This document shows positions 10,936-22,511 of a stretch of 64,000 bases of DNA, in pieces. Position numbers and translations under genes: made by a program. Source of the stretch: Wolfiporia cocos (lineage: Eukaryota; Basidiomycota; Agaricomycetes; Polyporales; Phaeolaceae). The stretch is taken from contig JACCLO010000012.1 of assembly GCA_029448655.1 (NCBI GenBank), positions 1,054,001 through 1,118,000 of the forward strand, written 5' to 3'. Within the stretch, counting starts at the first letter, position 1. Each line of letters begins with the position of its first letter. The notes under the pieces are model-generated. The model did not search any database, was not told where the DNA came from, and was given only the letters and a program-made list of their open reading frames with translations.

Positions 10936-11644
10936 TGTTACGGGTCGAATACCCGTTTGTATATTCGAGTCGCGAATATAGATTGTTCTTCTGCACGTAG
11001 GCTCGTTGCCGTATGCAAGGCAAATACTCGTTAGATGCCTTCAAGTCCTAGGTGAAGTTCCTAGGAGGTCGTGTAATATCCAATACGCGTTAGAGGATAT
11101 AATCTGTTCAGGTGCGAGTCGAAATAGAATATAAGACTCGCCTAAGTCCGAGAAGTCAGTGTGCACTTTGAGGACTTAGTTGTTCGGTTGCTCGAGCGAG
11201 AAATACTGAATGTAGTTTCCTACGTTTGAGGACGAGTATAAGACTTCTTGTTTGTACAACAAGGTCGAGCTGAAGAGCCTTGACAGTAAGTACATGAGTT
11301 TATATACTACGTTAGGTTTTAGGGGTCAAGCCTGTCCCAGATGTCACGGATACTATCTACGCTATAGTACCAAACGTTTGATAGGTATGTAGTGATATAT
11401 CCGAGAAGATAGATAGGAATGATGGCGGTTGAACGCCATCTATCAGCTAATAAACGATGAGCGTGAAACGGTGACAGAGTTGGATCTGCCAAAGATGAAA
11501 CAAGCCCTATAGACTAGTACAACTGGGGATGCGCCCAGTAGAATCACGAGTAGCCAGGGGGGTTGGTTGCGCGACAAGTCCCTGTATTGTATTCGCCCTA
11601 TGGTGAGTTCTGTCGATATTCGAAAAATTAAAATAACCGTAACA
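10936..11644 (+). mobile_element. Solo LTR, family A, copy 3 (TSD ATGAC)
   Basis: A 709-bp block with ends TGTTACGGGTCG and CCGTAACA, flanked by ATGAC (10931-10935 and 11645-11649). It is CpG-rich and close to copies 1, 2 and 4, so probably one of the younger insertions. Confidence 0.9.
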
Positions 11645-12090
11645 ATGACGTTGAGATGACATGGAAGTCCTGACTAGTGTGTTATGCATAGTCATAGTAG
11701 CTTAGTAGCGTGTTATTATGTTATGTAAGCTATAAGGCCGTGTTAGGACCTTATCGTATGGCAATATGGGATAAGTCCCAGATAACTTGTAGGTAGACGT
11801 ATAAATCCCAGATAAATTGCTAAAAATAGCAGAAAAATGCTTGTCCCAGATAAATCTGTGACACGGCGCATTGAGGAGCACGAGTGCAGGCCAAGTGAGG
11901 TGAGGCGTCCCCGTCACGACGAGCGGGCGGCAACGGTGGCGAGGATGGCGCGGATAGGACGAACGTAGAGTTTCAGTCAATTATCTTAATCTGCCAACTG
12001 CCCTTCGCTTAAGAAATCGCAGTTGTGAGCTAGGTTTGCATGCAGATTAATCTGTCAGCTGCGGCAGATTAATCTACTGTGACAATAAAA

Positions 12091-12178
12091 TGGTACATTG
12101 AGGATTCGAACCAAGGACCTTAGCACGGATCAGAATAAGAGCATCGCAGCGTAATTAGCCAGCTGAGCCATAGTAGCA
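12091..12178 (-). ncRNA. tRNA-like sequence in left arm of MITE copy 1
   Basis: On the minus strand it shows an A-box-like TGGCTCAGCTGGCTAA, then about 45 bp, then a B-box GGTTCGAATCC followed by a terminal TACCA. The spacing fits a tRNA-derived Pol III promoter. The 5' acceptor strand does not pair cleanly with the 3' strand, so I do not call a functional tRNA. Confidence 0.5.
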
Positions 12179-12463
12179 ACAGTTACCATTGACCAATCAA
12201 AATATATATAACGCAAATTTTACACACAATTTCCGCAAATCATCAAGGCAACTAACAACAAGCATAAAGAAATCAATGATAGTGGTAGCTTGATTTACCA
12301 TGCTTGACCTGGAGCAACTCACCATGAGAAAGCTGAATACACTGGAATCACAAGTCTTTAGAGGCAGATTCATTTGTATTTGTGTTATGGAAGATGTTAA
12401 ACTGTGAAAATGAAGTTTACAAAATACTCTATATATTGCTTAAAATGGAGCAAACACTAATTG

Positions 12464-12549
12464 CACTGTAGCTCAGTTGGCTAACATATGCTGCGATGCT
12501 CTTATTCTGATCCGTGCTAAGGTCCTTGGTTTGAATCCTGAATGTACCA
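12464..12549 (+). ncRNA. tRNA-like sequence in right arm of MITE copy 1
   Basis: The plus-strand partner of the preceding module: A-box-like TAGCTCAGTTGGCTAA, B-box GGTTTGAATCC (one change from consensus), then TACCA. It is part of the long inverted repeat. Confidence 0.5.
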
Positions 12550-12683
12550 TTTTATTGTCACAGTAGATTAATCTGCCGCAGCTAGCAGATTAATCTGCGT
12601 GCAAACCTAGCTCGCAACTGCGATTTCTTAAGCGAAGGGCAGTTGACAGATTAAGATAATTGACTGAAGTCCCTCAACGAACC

Positions 12684-13650
12684 GGGGGGCGGGAGGCGGC
12701 GGGAGGGGCGCCGACGGTGCGGATGCGACGGGAGAGGCTGTGGCGCCAGCGGCGTCCGGTCCAAATCCCTTGCACTACTGATGACGTAGCTGCAGCCGTT
12801 TACGGTAACTCCCCTACCCAATTGAGTTATATGACCTCTTCCATCACTATCACTACTTTAAGTTCTTTCATTCTCCAGGCGCCTCTTCAATCTTGTAACA
12901 TAAGTACCGGCTCTCGACGTGCTCGAATGTGTCCTTCCCCCTCGCGATCTCTTGTCTCCTGGCTTGTACTTCGACGCTACGCCGACCGCAACCATCAAGC
13001 GATTGACTACTCACGTCGTCAGGGCCACATGTAAGCGTTTGTAGTGTTTGATAGTCACTTTACGTGCGTTCGCACGCGGCGGACCGTATACTTGTGCGGG
13101 GGTTACTTTTCCGCACCCCCCTCTGGTCTCTTGCGCTCGCTATCGGCGACCCGCTCATTGTCCCTCCGCCAAACCTTTGAGTATGCTCTCATGATTGGTG
13201 CTGGTTGCTGGCGATATAGTTGTATGAAGCCAGATTGTGATTAACGATCATGCAAAAGTATGAGAAGACAACAGAGTACATGCTTTCGAGTCGCGATAAG
13301 GGACGAATGCTGTCCTCCAGACATGTTCTGTCAGATGTCAACTATGTCAGATACCATGTACCCCATCGCTTCTCATCTCCTTCCTCCTTCCTCCTTCACT
13401 TCTGTTTTTTCTCTTACTCATTCAGTTTGCCCTCCGAACAGACTCGTTCAGTACTGGAAATTATGGCTGCTATTCCTATTGGTATGTTTCTTTACGCTTA
13501 GACATTCACCGAATTAAATATTGGGAAACATGTGTAGTACTACCTCCGCTGCAGTTGTATATGCTGCCAGTGGGAACGTGTGGAGTGTCCTTCAATCTCA
13601 TCACCCGTGAAACGACCGAGGACCTCCCAGATGGGCGAGATCTGAGTACG
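12684..13650. other. Intergenic sequence, no gene supported
   Basis: Several 60-125 codon frames overlap, but none shows a domain or a convincing start and splice pattern. A short frame at 13540-13720 could be an exon of the neighbouring unidentified ORF; I cannot confirm this. Confidence 0.35.
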
Positions 13651-13654
13651 TTTC

Positions 13655-14482
13655 TTGAAGTTTCATTCGACCGCTTTGAAAATCAGATTAATGATGACAC
13701 CCTCAGCTCGCATACATGAGCAATTTGCTCAATACTTCGCGGACAGGCTGTGCTCAAACCCGCAAGGATCTGTCTTCCTGAAGGAGGATTACAATTCTTT
13801 CCTCGCATACACGGACGTCTTGGCTTTGCGCGCACTTCTACCGCTTGACGTCTTCGCGACAGTACTTCGAGCTTGCCGGATCTTTCACATCAGGCGTCCA
13901 TTGATCATGGATGTCACCAATGATATCAGGCTTGGTAGTCGGCATTCACCTGCGCTCTTGGGACCAACACCAGCCGGTCTAGTGCCGGATACGGTTCCTT
14001 ATACGTCGATGGACCACGTACCAGACCCGTTACCAGTCGATGTGCAGCCTTCTCATGCCGCGTTCATTGGCAATAACTGGGCATTGTGGCGAGTAGTTTT
14101 ACAGTACTATGCTGGCGGACAACGACGCTCATGCATATGTTGCCGTAGAGATCAATGCCTTAACGACACAAGGTCCAGCCGAACCCTTGTACAGCCAGGG
14201 GAGGCTGACCCCGACGTCCGTTCGAGCGTGCAAGATTCTCCACATCAACTCTTGGTCCGCCGTCCTCTTCTCTTCACGCAACGCCATCATGTCGCGCATC
14301 CCACCTGTACGAACCTTTTCGGCGAGCCTCTCGTTCTCCCCCTTTTTTCCTCGCCTGCTGTTTTGCCACGCACCCCGCTCGTTATTGACCTGTACTATTA
14401 TGTCTCACTTTTTCGGCGAAGCCGTTGTCATGCTCCCAGAAAGCTGGGTAACGAAGCAGTACCACTTTGCGTGAGGAAATGA
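13655..14482 (+). CDS. Unidentified ORF, hypothetical protein
   Basis: A 275-codon open frame starting at an ATG (MKFHSTALKIRLMM...). I recognise no family. The first about 150 residues have mixed composition that could be real coding sequence (FAQYFADRLCSNPQG, FLKEDYNSFLAYTDVLALRA). From about 14105 an overlapping second frame is also open for 121 codons, so an intron or frameshift may lie there. It sits between an old MITE and a decayed monooxygenase fragment and may itself be a remnant. Direction and exon structure are uncertain. Confidence 0.25.
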   Translation: MKFHSTALKIRLMMTPSARIHEQFAQYFADRLCSNPQGSVFLKEDYNSFLAYTDVLALRALLPLDVFATVLRACRIFHIRRPLIMDVTNDIRLGSRHSPALLGPTPAGLVPDTVPYTSMDHVPDPLPVDVQPSHAAFIGNNWALWRVVLQYYAGGQRRSCICCRRDQCLNDTRSSRTLVQPGEADPDVRSSVQDSPHQLLVRRPLLFTQRHHVAHPTCTNLFGEPLVLPLFSSPAVLPRTPLVIDLYYYVSLFRRSRCHAPRKLGNEAVPLCVRK

Positions 14483-14536
14483 CGGGTCGATTATTCGCGG
14501 CAAGGGGCTGGAAAGCGGATATATTACAGCCTGAAA

Positions 14537-14935
14537 CTAATGGTAGGTCTGGAAGAACTTCTGCACCCCATCCGTGGCAAACAAATCCACGGACTGCTCC
14601 ACCAGGCCGCGCAATCACAACCGTCGTGGTTGAAAGATCAGTCACATTGTAGGCGTGCCCATATTGCTCATCGCGAGTCACGACGTGGTTGGTGTCCTCG
14701 AACGCATAGAATGGCTGAAGTGCCCTGCGGGTCGCCCGCAAATGTCTTCGCAGTGCTCTGCGGGCGCTCCTCGACAGCATAGAGCATAGCCCTGATCTGC
14801 GTCTCGTCGCTCGCGAAGCGGGAATCGAATAGTGCATTGCACTGAAGATGCGGAGTGGCTTCGTCTCGACTCCGCCCCAGGCTGCCTGATGTTCACCAGA
14901 CCCGGCGGCGATGGCGCACCGTGACGGTCTCCCGC
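14537..14935 (-). pseudogene. Decayed C-terminal fragment of FAD-dependent phenol-type monooxygenase
   Basis: On the minus strand the three frames in succession match the C-terminal thioredoxin-like part of the intact monooxygenase at 38708-40884. Seen in order are AGDR...APS..LVNIRQP.AE, then TQIRAMLYAVEERPQST.KT and PQGTSAI, then NHVVTRDEQYGHAYNVTD, TTTVVIARPGG and, in another frame, GVQKFFQTYH before a TAG at 14537-14539. Several frameshifts are needed. No N-terminal FAD-binding part is found upstream. It is therefore a truncated paralogue of the gene 24 kb away. Confidence 0.75.
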
Positions 14936-15105
14936 TTGCTCGTCCCCCCGAGCTGGCTTGGTAAGAGAATTATCGTCCTCATCTTTAGCAGCATTATGGT
15001 TTCCAGGACGATTCAAGTTGCCATCATTCAGCGTCTTCGATAAGATAAGATGGCCATCCCGCACATGTTAGCGCTAGATAACCTTTCATCGCAACTCTCA
15101 CTCGG

Positions 15106-17641
15106 ATGTCGCAGCGACATGCTACTCGTGGCAGCGCGTATGCCGCCCTGCCCGACGCGGACGACGCTGCGCCTTTGCTCTCTCGTCAGCATGGCGGCAC
15201 GCTCGCCCTCCATCCGCAGTCGCGCTCGTACTCCTACTCTTACGGCCCGAACGGCGTCTCCGGCCTGCTGCACAACCGCACCGCGCTCGCGAGCGCACTC
15301 TTCGTCTCGATCGGAGGGCTGCTCTTTGGCTACGACCAGGGCGTGGTAGCGAACGTCCTCGTCATGCCCGCTTTCGTCGCACGCTGGCCCATTGGCGCCT
15401 GGGAGAAGGGCGTTCTGAGTACGTCCCCGCATGCCTTTTCCTCTCCTGTCGCCGACTGAGCGCGAGCGCGTTTGGTTGATGTAGCGGCCGCGCTGGAGCT
15501 TGGCTCACTTGCAGGCGCGCTCACATCAGGCGTGCTTGCAGACCGGTATTCGCGGCGCACCTCGATCCTGACCGCATGCAGTACGCGCCTCTCCCCTACC
15601 GCACAGTCTACTTGATCGTCAGGACAGCAGACCCTGCTCGTAGTTGTGTTCTGCCTGGGCTCTACGCTGCAGACTGGTGCGCAGACTATGACGCACCTTA
15701 TACTCGGCCGTGCCATCGGTGGTGTGGGCGTGGGGGCACTGAGGTGCGTGCGCTGCTTGAGTGACGGTGCGCGCTAATGCCGTGCGCAGCATGCTCTCCC
15801 CGCTTTACATGGCTGAGATCAGTCCCCCCGAGGTGCGCGGGGCGCTGATGGCGCTCGAGCAGCTCGCCATCGTTTTCGGCGCGGTGCTCGGGTTCTGGAC
15901 AGGTTACTTCACGCGAGACAGTATGTTTTACATGTGCCCCTACGTCAGATTCGACACTCACTGCGCGGCGCTCCGACGAACAGTTCCCGGGGACGTCTCC
16001 TTCCGCCTCCCCTTGGGCATTCAGCTCGTGCCGGGCATCGTCCTCGCGCTCGGCTCGCTGCTCCTCCCGCCCTCCCCGCGCCTGCTCGTCCTGCACGGGG
16101 ACACCAACGCGGCACTCGCGGCCCTCGCGACCCTCCGCCGGAGGCCGCGCACCGACACGCTCGTCCAGGTCTGCCCGTAGCGTGGTCTGGAGGCTGCCGC
16201 AGCGCTGACGCCCCGCTAGATCGAGCTGCTCGAGATGCAAGTCGAGGTCGCGCTGCTCGCACGTGCGGCAGGCGGCACACCAGGCGGTACACCAGGCAAG
16301 CCGGGCTCGCTGCGCGCGGAGCGGCGGGCGTGGGCGCGCCTGTTCTCGCCGGCGTATGCGCAGCGCACCGCGATCGGGGTGATGATGATGTTCTTCCAGC
16401 GTGCGTTCCATACATACAAGTATGGCCGGTGAAGGACGAGAGACTGATTATGCCTGACGAACACAGAGTGGAGCGGGATCAACGCGCTGCTGTACTACGG
16501 CCCGACACTCATGCGCGCGCTCGGGCTGGGTCTACAGGGCGACGGCGTCAACCTGCTCGTGTCTGGCGGCATTGGGATCGTGCAGTTCCTGGCGGTGCTG
16601 CCTGCGATTGTCTTCATCGATAGATTGGGTGCGTCTGCTCTTGTCGCATGGAAATGGAATTCACTGTGTTGACAATGATGGGCGCGTACAGGGCGGAAAC
16701 CATTGCTGAGAGGTTAATGGTGACTCTGATGTACCAATCCTTCTGTACTGATGACAGGAATCTCACGCAGGGGGCAGTATGGTCATGACGCTCGCTCACT
16801 TCTGCATCGCGGTGCTCGTACGTGCTGTTCTTGAACAGCTTCTGCTCGCGCTGCCGAGCCCTGACCTCTCTTGGTACCTACTGTACAGGTCAGACAGTAC
16901 TCGGATGACTGGCCCTCTCATACGCTCGCCGCTTGGATCTCGGTCGGGTGAGCATACATCACGAGCTGTCCGCGAATCGCACTCACAGCAGTCACTCACG
17001 TCGTCTTTCCGTCTTGTACGATGACGACAGATGCGTGTATCTGTTCACCGCCGCGTATGGCGTTAGCTACGGCCCGATTGGCTGGATCCTCCCTAGCGAG
17101 GTGTTCCCCCTCTCGGCGCGCAGCAAGGGCGTCGCCCTCGCTACTGCGTCCAACTGGTTCAACAATTGTAAGCCTCGCCACTCCGTCAATATGATTAGCG
17201 TAACGTCCGGTCGTGGCTCACCGTGTACTACTGCACAGTCCTGATCGGCCTGGTCACCCCAGAGCTCATGGAGGTTTCTGCCTCGTACGTTGCCACTCCC
17301 TTCACAATCCCCGCTGCCCGCCAACTCACTGCAAATTGTAGCGGAACGTTCATGATCTTCGCCGTCGCCTGCTTCCTGGGATACTTGTGGTCGACTTACC
17401 TCGTACCCGAAACCGCGAACGTCTCGCTCGAGGAGATCGACGCCGTATTTGGGTCAAATGCCGGCCTCGAAGAGCTCGAGCTAAAGAGTCAGGTCAGTCC
17501 CGCTTTTCGTGACGTGATTTGGTGTGGTGCTTGGTTCGCTGACTGTATCGGACGCCGGGACGGCTGCAGATCGAGGAAGAGCTGGGCTTGCATGACCTTG
17601 TGCGGCAGTGGGGGACTCCAGACCCAGACCATACGAGCTAG
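15106..17641 (+). CDS. MFS sugar transporter (sugar porter family)
   Basis: A predicted 12-helix plasma-membrane hexose-type or related sugar/proton porter. The ATG at 15106 opens an N-terminal cytosolic stretch with a Ser/Tyr-rich segment, then SIGGLLFGYDQGVVANV, the classic first helix of fungal sugar porters. Exon 1 ends at 15418; exon 2 is 15485-15580 (ALELGSLAGALTSGVLADRYSRR). Later exons carry GRAIGGVGVGAL, LYMAEISPPEVRG, the WILPSEVFPLSARSKG signature near 17085-17130, and a C-terminal PETANVSLEEIDAVFG. The stop TAG is at 17639-17641. Roughly ten short introns interrupt it, so no single ORF covers it. It ends tail-to-tail with the transportin gene. Substrate cannot be assigned. Confidence 0.85.
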
Positions 17642-18102
17642 TCTTTTTGAGATCTCAGTTGGGTGTTTGACCATTTGGGTATAATTCTTCGCCTATCGTA
17701 CGTCACACCGTATAATATATCGTACTCAACGCAATATGTAGTATTGGCTGTGGTACAATGCGTGCCTGCGGATCGTACGCCAGCGGTCATCCTAGAAGAC
17801 ATTTCCAAGACGAATCACAGTCCGGATGGATGCGTATATCTACATTAACGGGAGACGTGTTGTTGGACGACACAGGAAGAAGTATGTAAGACACAGACAT
17901 GAACAGCGCAAACGACGGAGAGCGAAGGTGAATGACTACACTACGTAAAGATCCGGATGCATCAGATACTAGGAGGTTGGACTCGGGCACACGGCGGACG
18001 GATTGGACAGCGAGGCATCAAAGAGCAATGAAGGGGTTACAAACAATGGAACTTTTTTCATAAGCAAATCGCGCACTTCGTGGCTTCCACCAGGCGCTCC
18101 TC
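17642..18102. other. Shared 3' intergenic region of convergent genes
   Basis: About 460 bp separate the two stop codons. The sequence is AT-richer (TATAATATATCG near 17709) and would hold both polyadenylation regions. No gene is seen. Confidence 0.5.
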
Positions 18103-21100
18103 TCAGACTGCGTAGCGCGCTGCTAATCGTTCTTGGATTGCCGGCGGGAACGTCGACACCTGCGCGGTCCAGCCCGCGGCGTCGTGCTGCTTCAGTCCGG
18201 TCAACAAAGTCTGGAACATCGCGTTGAGCTCCGGAGAGGGGTTGTTCCACCGCACGACCGCGTTGCAGAACCAAAGCAGGCTCTGTACTTGCGATCAGCA
18301 CAGCCTCATGCTTCTCATGTCAGGCACACGCACCTTCGCAATCCCGGCCGGGTTCGTCTGCACAAGCGTGCAGAAGCCGCGGAAGGCTGAATCTTTCTCC
18401 TCGTTGTCTCGGATCTCGTACAGCGCTTGACACCACGCTTGTGCGAACTCCGGCAGGAAGGGCGCGACCATGACTGGGTGCATCAAGCCAATGCGACCTA
18501 TTGATACTGCCGCATTCTCATGCAGGCTGCGCGGAGCCTTGGGATGGAGCAAGATCGGGATCAGCCTCGCGATCAACGGGTTGACCCATTGCCGGAACTC
18601 GGGTTCGTCTGGAGCGTCTTGGGTCAGCGACGCAAAGGGACAGGGAACAGAAGAGTATGCATACCACGACCATAGCGCAGGGCGACCTCTCCGACTGACC
18701 ACGCTGCGTTGTTGCATGCGCTAACAAATTCGACCTTGGGCTCAGGGTCCAGCTGCAAGGTGAGCTCTTGCATAATCGCCGGCATGTACGGCCGCAGGAG
18801 AGGGAAGCAGTTCATCGCCATGTCACCGACAAGCGCGTATGCCGACTGCCGCACCGGCGCTTGGGGGTGCTTCAGGCAGAAAGTGAGCATTTGGAGGACG
18901 CTCGGCTGCATCCGCGCGATCGACGGCTCGAGGGCCATGCCAAGACCCTGCGTCAGGCCCGATAGAAGGTCGAGCGCGACGACGAGGAAGGACCTGTCAG
19001 GCTCGTCTAAATCTGGGTTCTGCTGATAAGCCTGGTACTGCAGGAGCGAGCTGTGTACAATGTTCGAGCAGCGTTCAAACACCGGTCCCGCAAAAGGCTG
19101 GAAGGCAGGACCCATGGCTATGGTAACAGATGCGAGGCACTACAGAAGGATTCGCTGAGTCACTTCGGAGCGGGATTACTGTTTATACACACCTCGAGCA
19201 ATGGCACCAGGTCTTCGTCATCATCTTTAAGTTTACCCCATCGTTTTAGTAACGACGGCATGAGAATGTCAACAAAGGCAGGATTCTGCAGCGCCGAGCC
19301 CACCGCGTCGGCAAGGGTTCCGACAGCGTCGTACAAAATCAACATGTTCTTATGCTGATACTTATCGAACGCCATAACGAGGTTGCGAAGCACCGGGTCC
19401 AAATACGGAGCGAGCTCCGGACCCGCATCTTCTTCTAAAGTGGCGAACGCGCTACAGCCCGCTTCTTGGACACGTTTGTTGTTGTCAAGTACCATGCGAA
19501 GAAGCTATACAGTATGCGACTTATCAATCTGTTTCTGAAGAGCAGGAGTCTAGCGTCACATACCCCTTCCAGTGTTGGAATGAAGAACTGGTTCTTGTGG
19601 TCGTCTGAGAATGACTGAGTACACCAGCTGGCGTACCGACCCAGGGTCCAACACGTAATTGAGCGCACGAGAGGCTAGACACAGAGTTTCAGGACTGACA
19701 CAGAATCACACAGAACTACACATACCTTGGGATCCTGCAGGGTGTTAATCAGGTACGGAACCAGCATAGGAAGATGAGGCTCGATCGCGTCGATACAGCC
19801 TGTCATCACATTAATCAGAAGACGATCAATCTGCGAACCATAATGGCGTACCTTCGGCCATAGCACCTAACGCCAAAATGCCGCTCTCTCTCTGCAGCCA
19901 ATCGTCGTTCCAGAGCTTCGTTTTCAGGGGCTCCAGCAACACATTGAGGAGGTCGGCGCCAAACCGTACGGCGAGGACATCGAGAGCTGCCGCGGCGCAC
20001 TTGCGAAGATTCCATTCTGTCGACATCTCGTCGGCAAACTCTTCGTCATCATCCTCGAAAGCATCTTCGTCATCGTCCTCGAGTTCGTCGCCATACGCGC
20101 TCATGCGCGGCTTCGATGCGTCTGCCCCGTTAGACTCGTGCTCGAAGCCGTGCGATTTGCCTCCGTAATGCCGCGGCTTGATGTCAGTTTCCTTATCAGG
20201 CACCGACGCATCCTCTGCATCTGCATCCAGCCATAGCAGGTCGTCTTCGCCATATACCATGCAATCGAGCAGCACGGGGGCCACCTTGCCGAGAAGAGGG
20301 AATAGGTAGTTTGATAGGTCGGGATCCTCCGCAAACGTGAGCCAGAATTCGCATGCCTCCAGGGCGACGTTCTCGTTCTGGTCCCTTGTCGAGTAAAGCA
20401 TATACTCTGCGACGTTCGGCATCTCTGGCATGAGCTTCTCCGGGCGAGATGCAAGTAATAGGACAAGCGCCTGGCATACGTGACGTCGCACGGATGGGTC
20501 TTCGTCCGCGGCGCGCTTGAAAAGACAAGCGATGAACGCATCTATATGCGCGAAGAGCGACTGGCAGTTAATGGGCACGAAGTACGAAAGGCAAGCAATC
20601 GCGTGAGAGCGCATTTTTGAGTTCGGATGTTCGGAGAGCACCAGGAACTTGGGAATCATGTACTCCAATGGCCATGTGCCGTTAATCTCAACGTCAAGTT
20701 TCCGCGGGTAGTCTTCGCACGCTTTCTCAAGGACGTTGAAGGCAGCCTATGAAGGGGGACACAAGTGTAAGATGATGTCACGTAAACGCTGATTTTCACA
20801 ACCAATTATAAAATCGTATGACGGAGCAGACGCTCGTAGCCATGGCTTAAGCGCAGCGACACGCTGTCTAAATACCGATGACGGTAAAGGGTAGCCAGCA
20901 TGGATCACGCCCCATTATAGCCGACTTCCATAGCACGAGCGACATTGGAGGCCACAGCTTACTGCCGATCTCGACAAAGGGGGATAACTCACTTCTTGCT
21001 GGTCAAGATTTGCTGAATCTAGGGTGTGTACCAGCTGTTGCAGACACTCCGGCCAATTCCTCGGCTCAAGAATGCCCAGGAGCACCACGACGTCTTGACC

Positions 21101-21489
21101 GGCCGCGTTACGAATCATTATTGACGAGTCGTTGAAGGCCTGGAGCACGGAAGCCTTGACAAATGCCGCGACATCAGGCGTAGAGCGCAGGATGAGGCGG
21201 GCATTGTTCTTGAGCAGGTACCCCGCAATGGTACGGATCCGTTCCTCTTCATGTGGCAAATAGGCCAGAATGTATGCAAGATAGGCAATGTAGTCTGGAA
21301 CGCGTGTGAACTCGTTCAATTTCTGCAAATTGCATCCATTAATGACAAGTGGACAGGTAAACTCTGCGAAATGAGTGAGCGCACATGGGTGATATTGCGC
21401 TGGACCTCTGTATTTTGGGAATCGGTCGAATCGCGGATTGTCTGCAGAATCTCCTGAAGCCCTGCCTGCTGAGGGACCCAGGAAGTCAT
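18103..21489 (-). CDS. Transportin / karyopherin beta-2 (Kap104-type importin)
   Basis: A nuclear import receptor made of HEAT repeats that carries PY-NLS cargoes such as hnRNP-type proteins through the nuclear pore with Ran. The start ATG at 21489 gives [16 protein letters not shown], close to the conserved transportin N-terminus. I trace nine exons: 21489-21385, 21322-20993, 20746-19852, 19799-19736, 19674-19564, 19504-19193, 19139 to about 18668, about 18623-18330, and about 18298-18103. Diagnostic stretches include [29 protein letters not shown], an acidic loop near 20030-20090 ([18 protein letters not shown], the Ran/cargo-release loop), [17 protein letters not shown], and [14 protein letters not shown]. 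The C-terminus ends [10 protein letters not shown]. All splice phases I checked fit. Likely a single-copy housekeeping gene. Confidence 0.93.
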
Positions 21490-22511
21490 GATGGTGGACC
21501 CAGACGCGTGTACGATGCAAGGTGAGATGGTGAACGCGTAAAAGCAGAGACAAGTTGGCGTGAAGGTCGCCGGACCTCCAGCGTGTTTGTTGAGGACAAA
21601 CTCAGCGGCTGATGTAAGGATCAATCTACGATAACATTTGCGGCACTTGCCCTTTCCGGCATGGGTGAATTGTGTGGTGGCGCGCAGTCCACAGCTCTTC
21701 CAGTGCAGGATTGTCGCGAGCACCGAGACGAATATAAGAGCTACTCTTTTGCGCTCGGACGAGACGTAGCTAGTCTCCGAGTATTAATAGTCCTGGACTC
21801 GGTCTACTCTAGCAGGACCCCTGACAATAGGTGGGAAGTCCTCGTATGAGGATCCAACGAATCTCCAGCTAGCTACTAACTACATTCAAATGGACAATCT
21901 GGTTTGTGCTCCTCACGAGCAAGAACGTGGGGTTTGATAACAATCTGCCAAATAGAGAACCGACTGAGTAGAGGACATCGCAGGTTCTACTCTATCAGTA
22001 TGAGAGTCGGGGTTCGTCGTACGTTCTTGCGGTGGACCTCGTTTGGAACTAAGTATAGTTCCGAGTTCAGATATGATCAAGCCCCGCAGACCTCTTGGCC
22101 TACCTCGCTCCTTGCCTAGGACAGCGATCCCTCACCGTTGTCAGGGGTCTTTCTCGGACATGGGGAGGGGATTAAAGCTGGCCTTCCCGAAGATCAGAAA
22201 GATACAATCGATGACGCCCCGAAGCTTCTCACTCAGGCTTGCCGTGCGCATCTTCCTACGCACACGGCTCTCTTCTCACCGAGATGCCCAGGAAGCCACA
22301 GTCCTTGCGGCAGCGGAAATGGGCTACAGACACGCCTGCGGCAATGCTAAGCTACGCTGCCTACATATTGCGGTGCAGGTCAGATTGGTGGGAAGACGAG
22401 GATCTATGAACTTCTATCACGATAGGCTAGCCAATTGCTAGGCCATCGACGGGAGACACATGCACACGGATCCGCGGATCCTGTAAGGCAATCCAGGCTC
22501 TGAGACGCTCG
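21490..22511. other. Intergenic region between transportin and FSH1-type gene
   Basis: About 1 kb upstream of the transportin start and downstream of the hydrolase stop. Only short unsupported frames are seen. A GGAACTAAGTATAGTTCC inverted repeat lies near 22046-22063; it may form a small hairpin. Confidence 0.4.

Larger units (their letters stand above)
11966..12675. mobile_element. hAT-like MITE with tRNA-like inverted arms, copy 1
   Basis: A 710-bp element with TIR TAGAGTTTCAGTCAATTATC at the left; the right end reads GAGGGACTTCAGTCAATTATC in reverse complement. The flanks GACGAACG and AACGAACC match at 6 of 8 positions, a decayed 8-bp duplication. Related copies at 50017 and 50878 have clearer duplications. 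The inverted arms extend more than 200 bp and include tRNA-like modules on opposite strands. The centre contains a unique AT-rich spacer. Confidence 0.75.

Noticed and set aside
12464..12549. Functional tRNA gene
   Set aside because: A and B boxes are present but the acceptor and anticodon stems do not form a proper cloverleaf by eye.
15453..16623. Long ORFs on both strands inside the sugar-transporter locus
   Set aside because: They are shadows of GC-rich exons; the true exons are defined by the conserved transporter motifs and splice sites.
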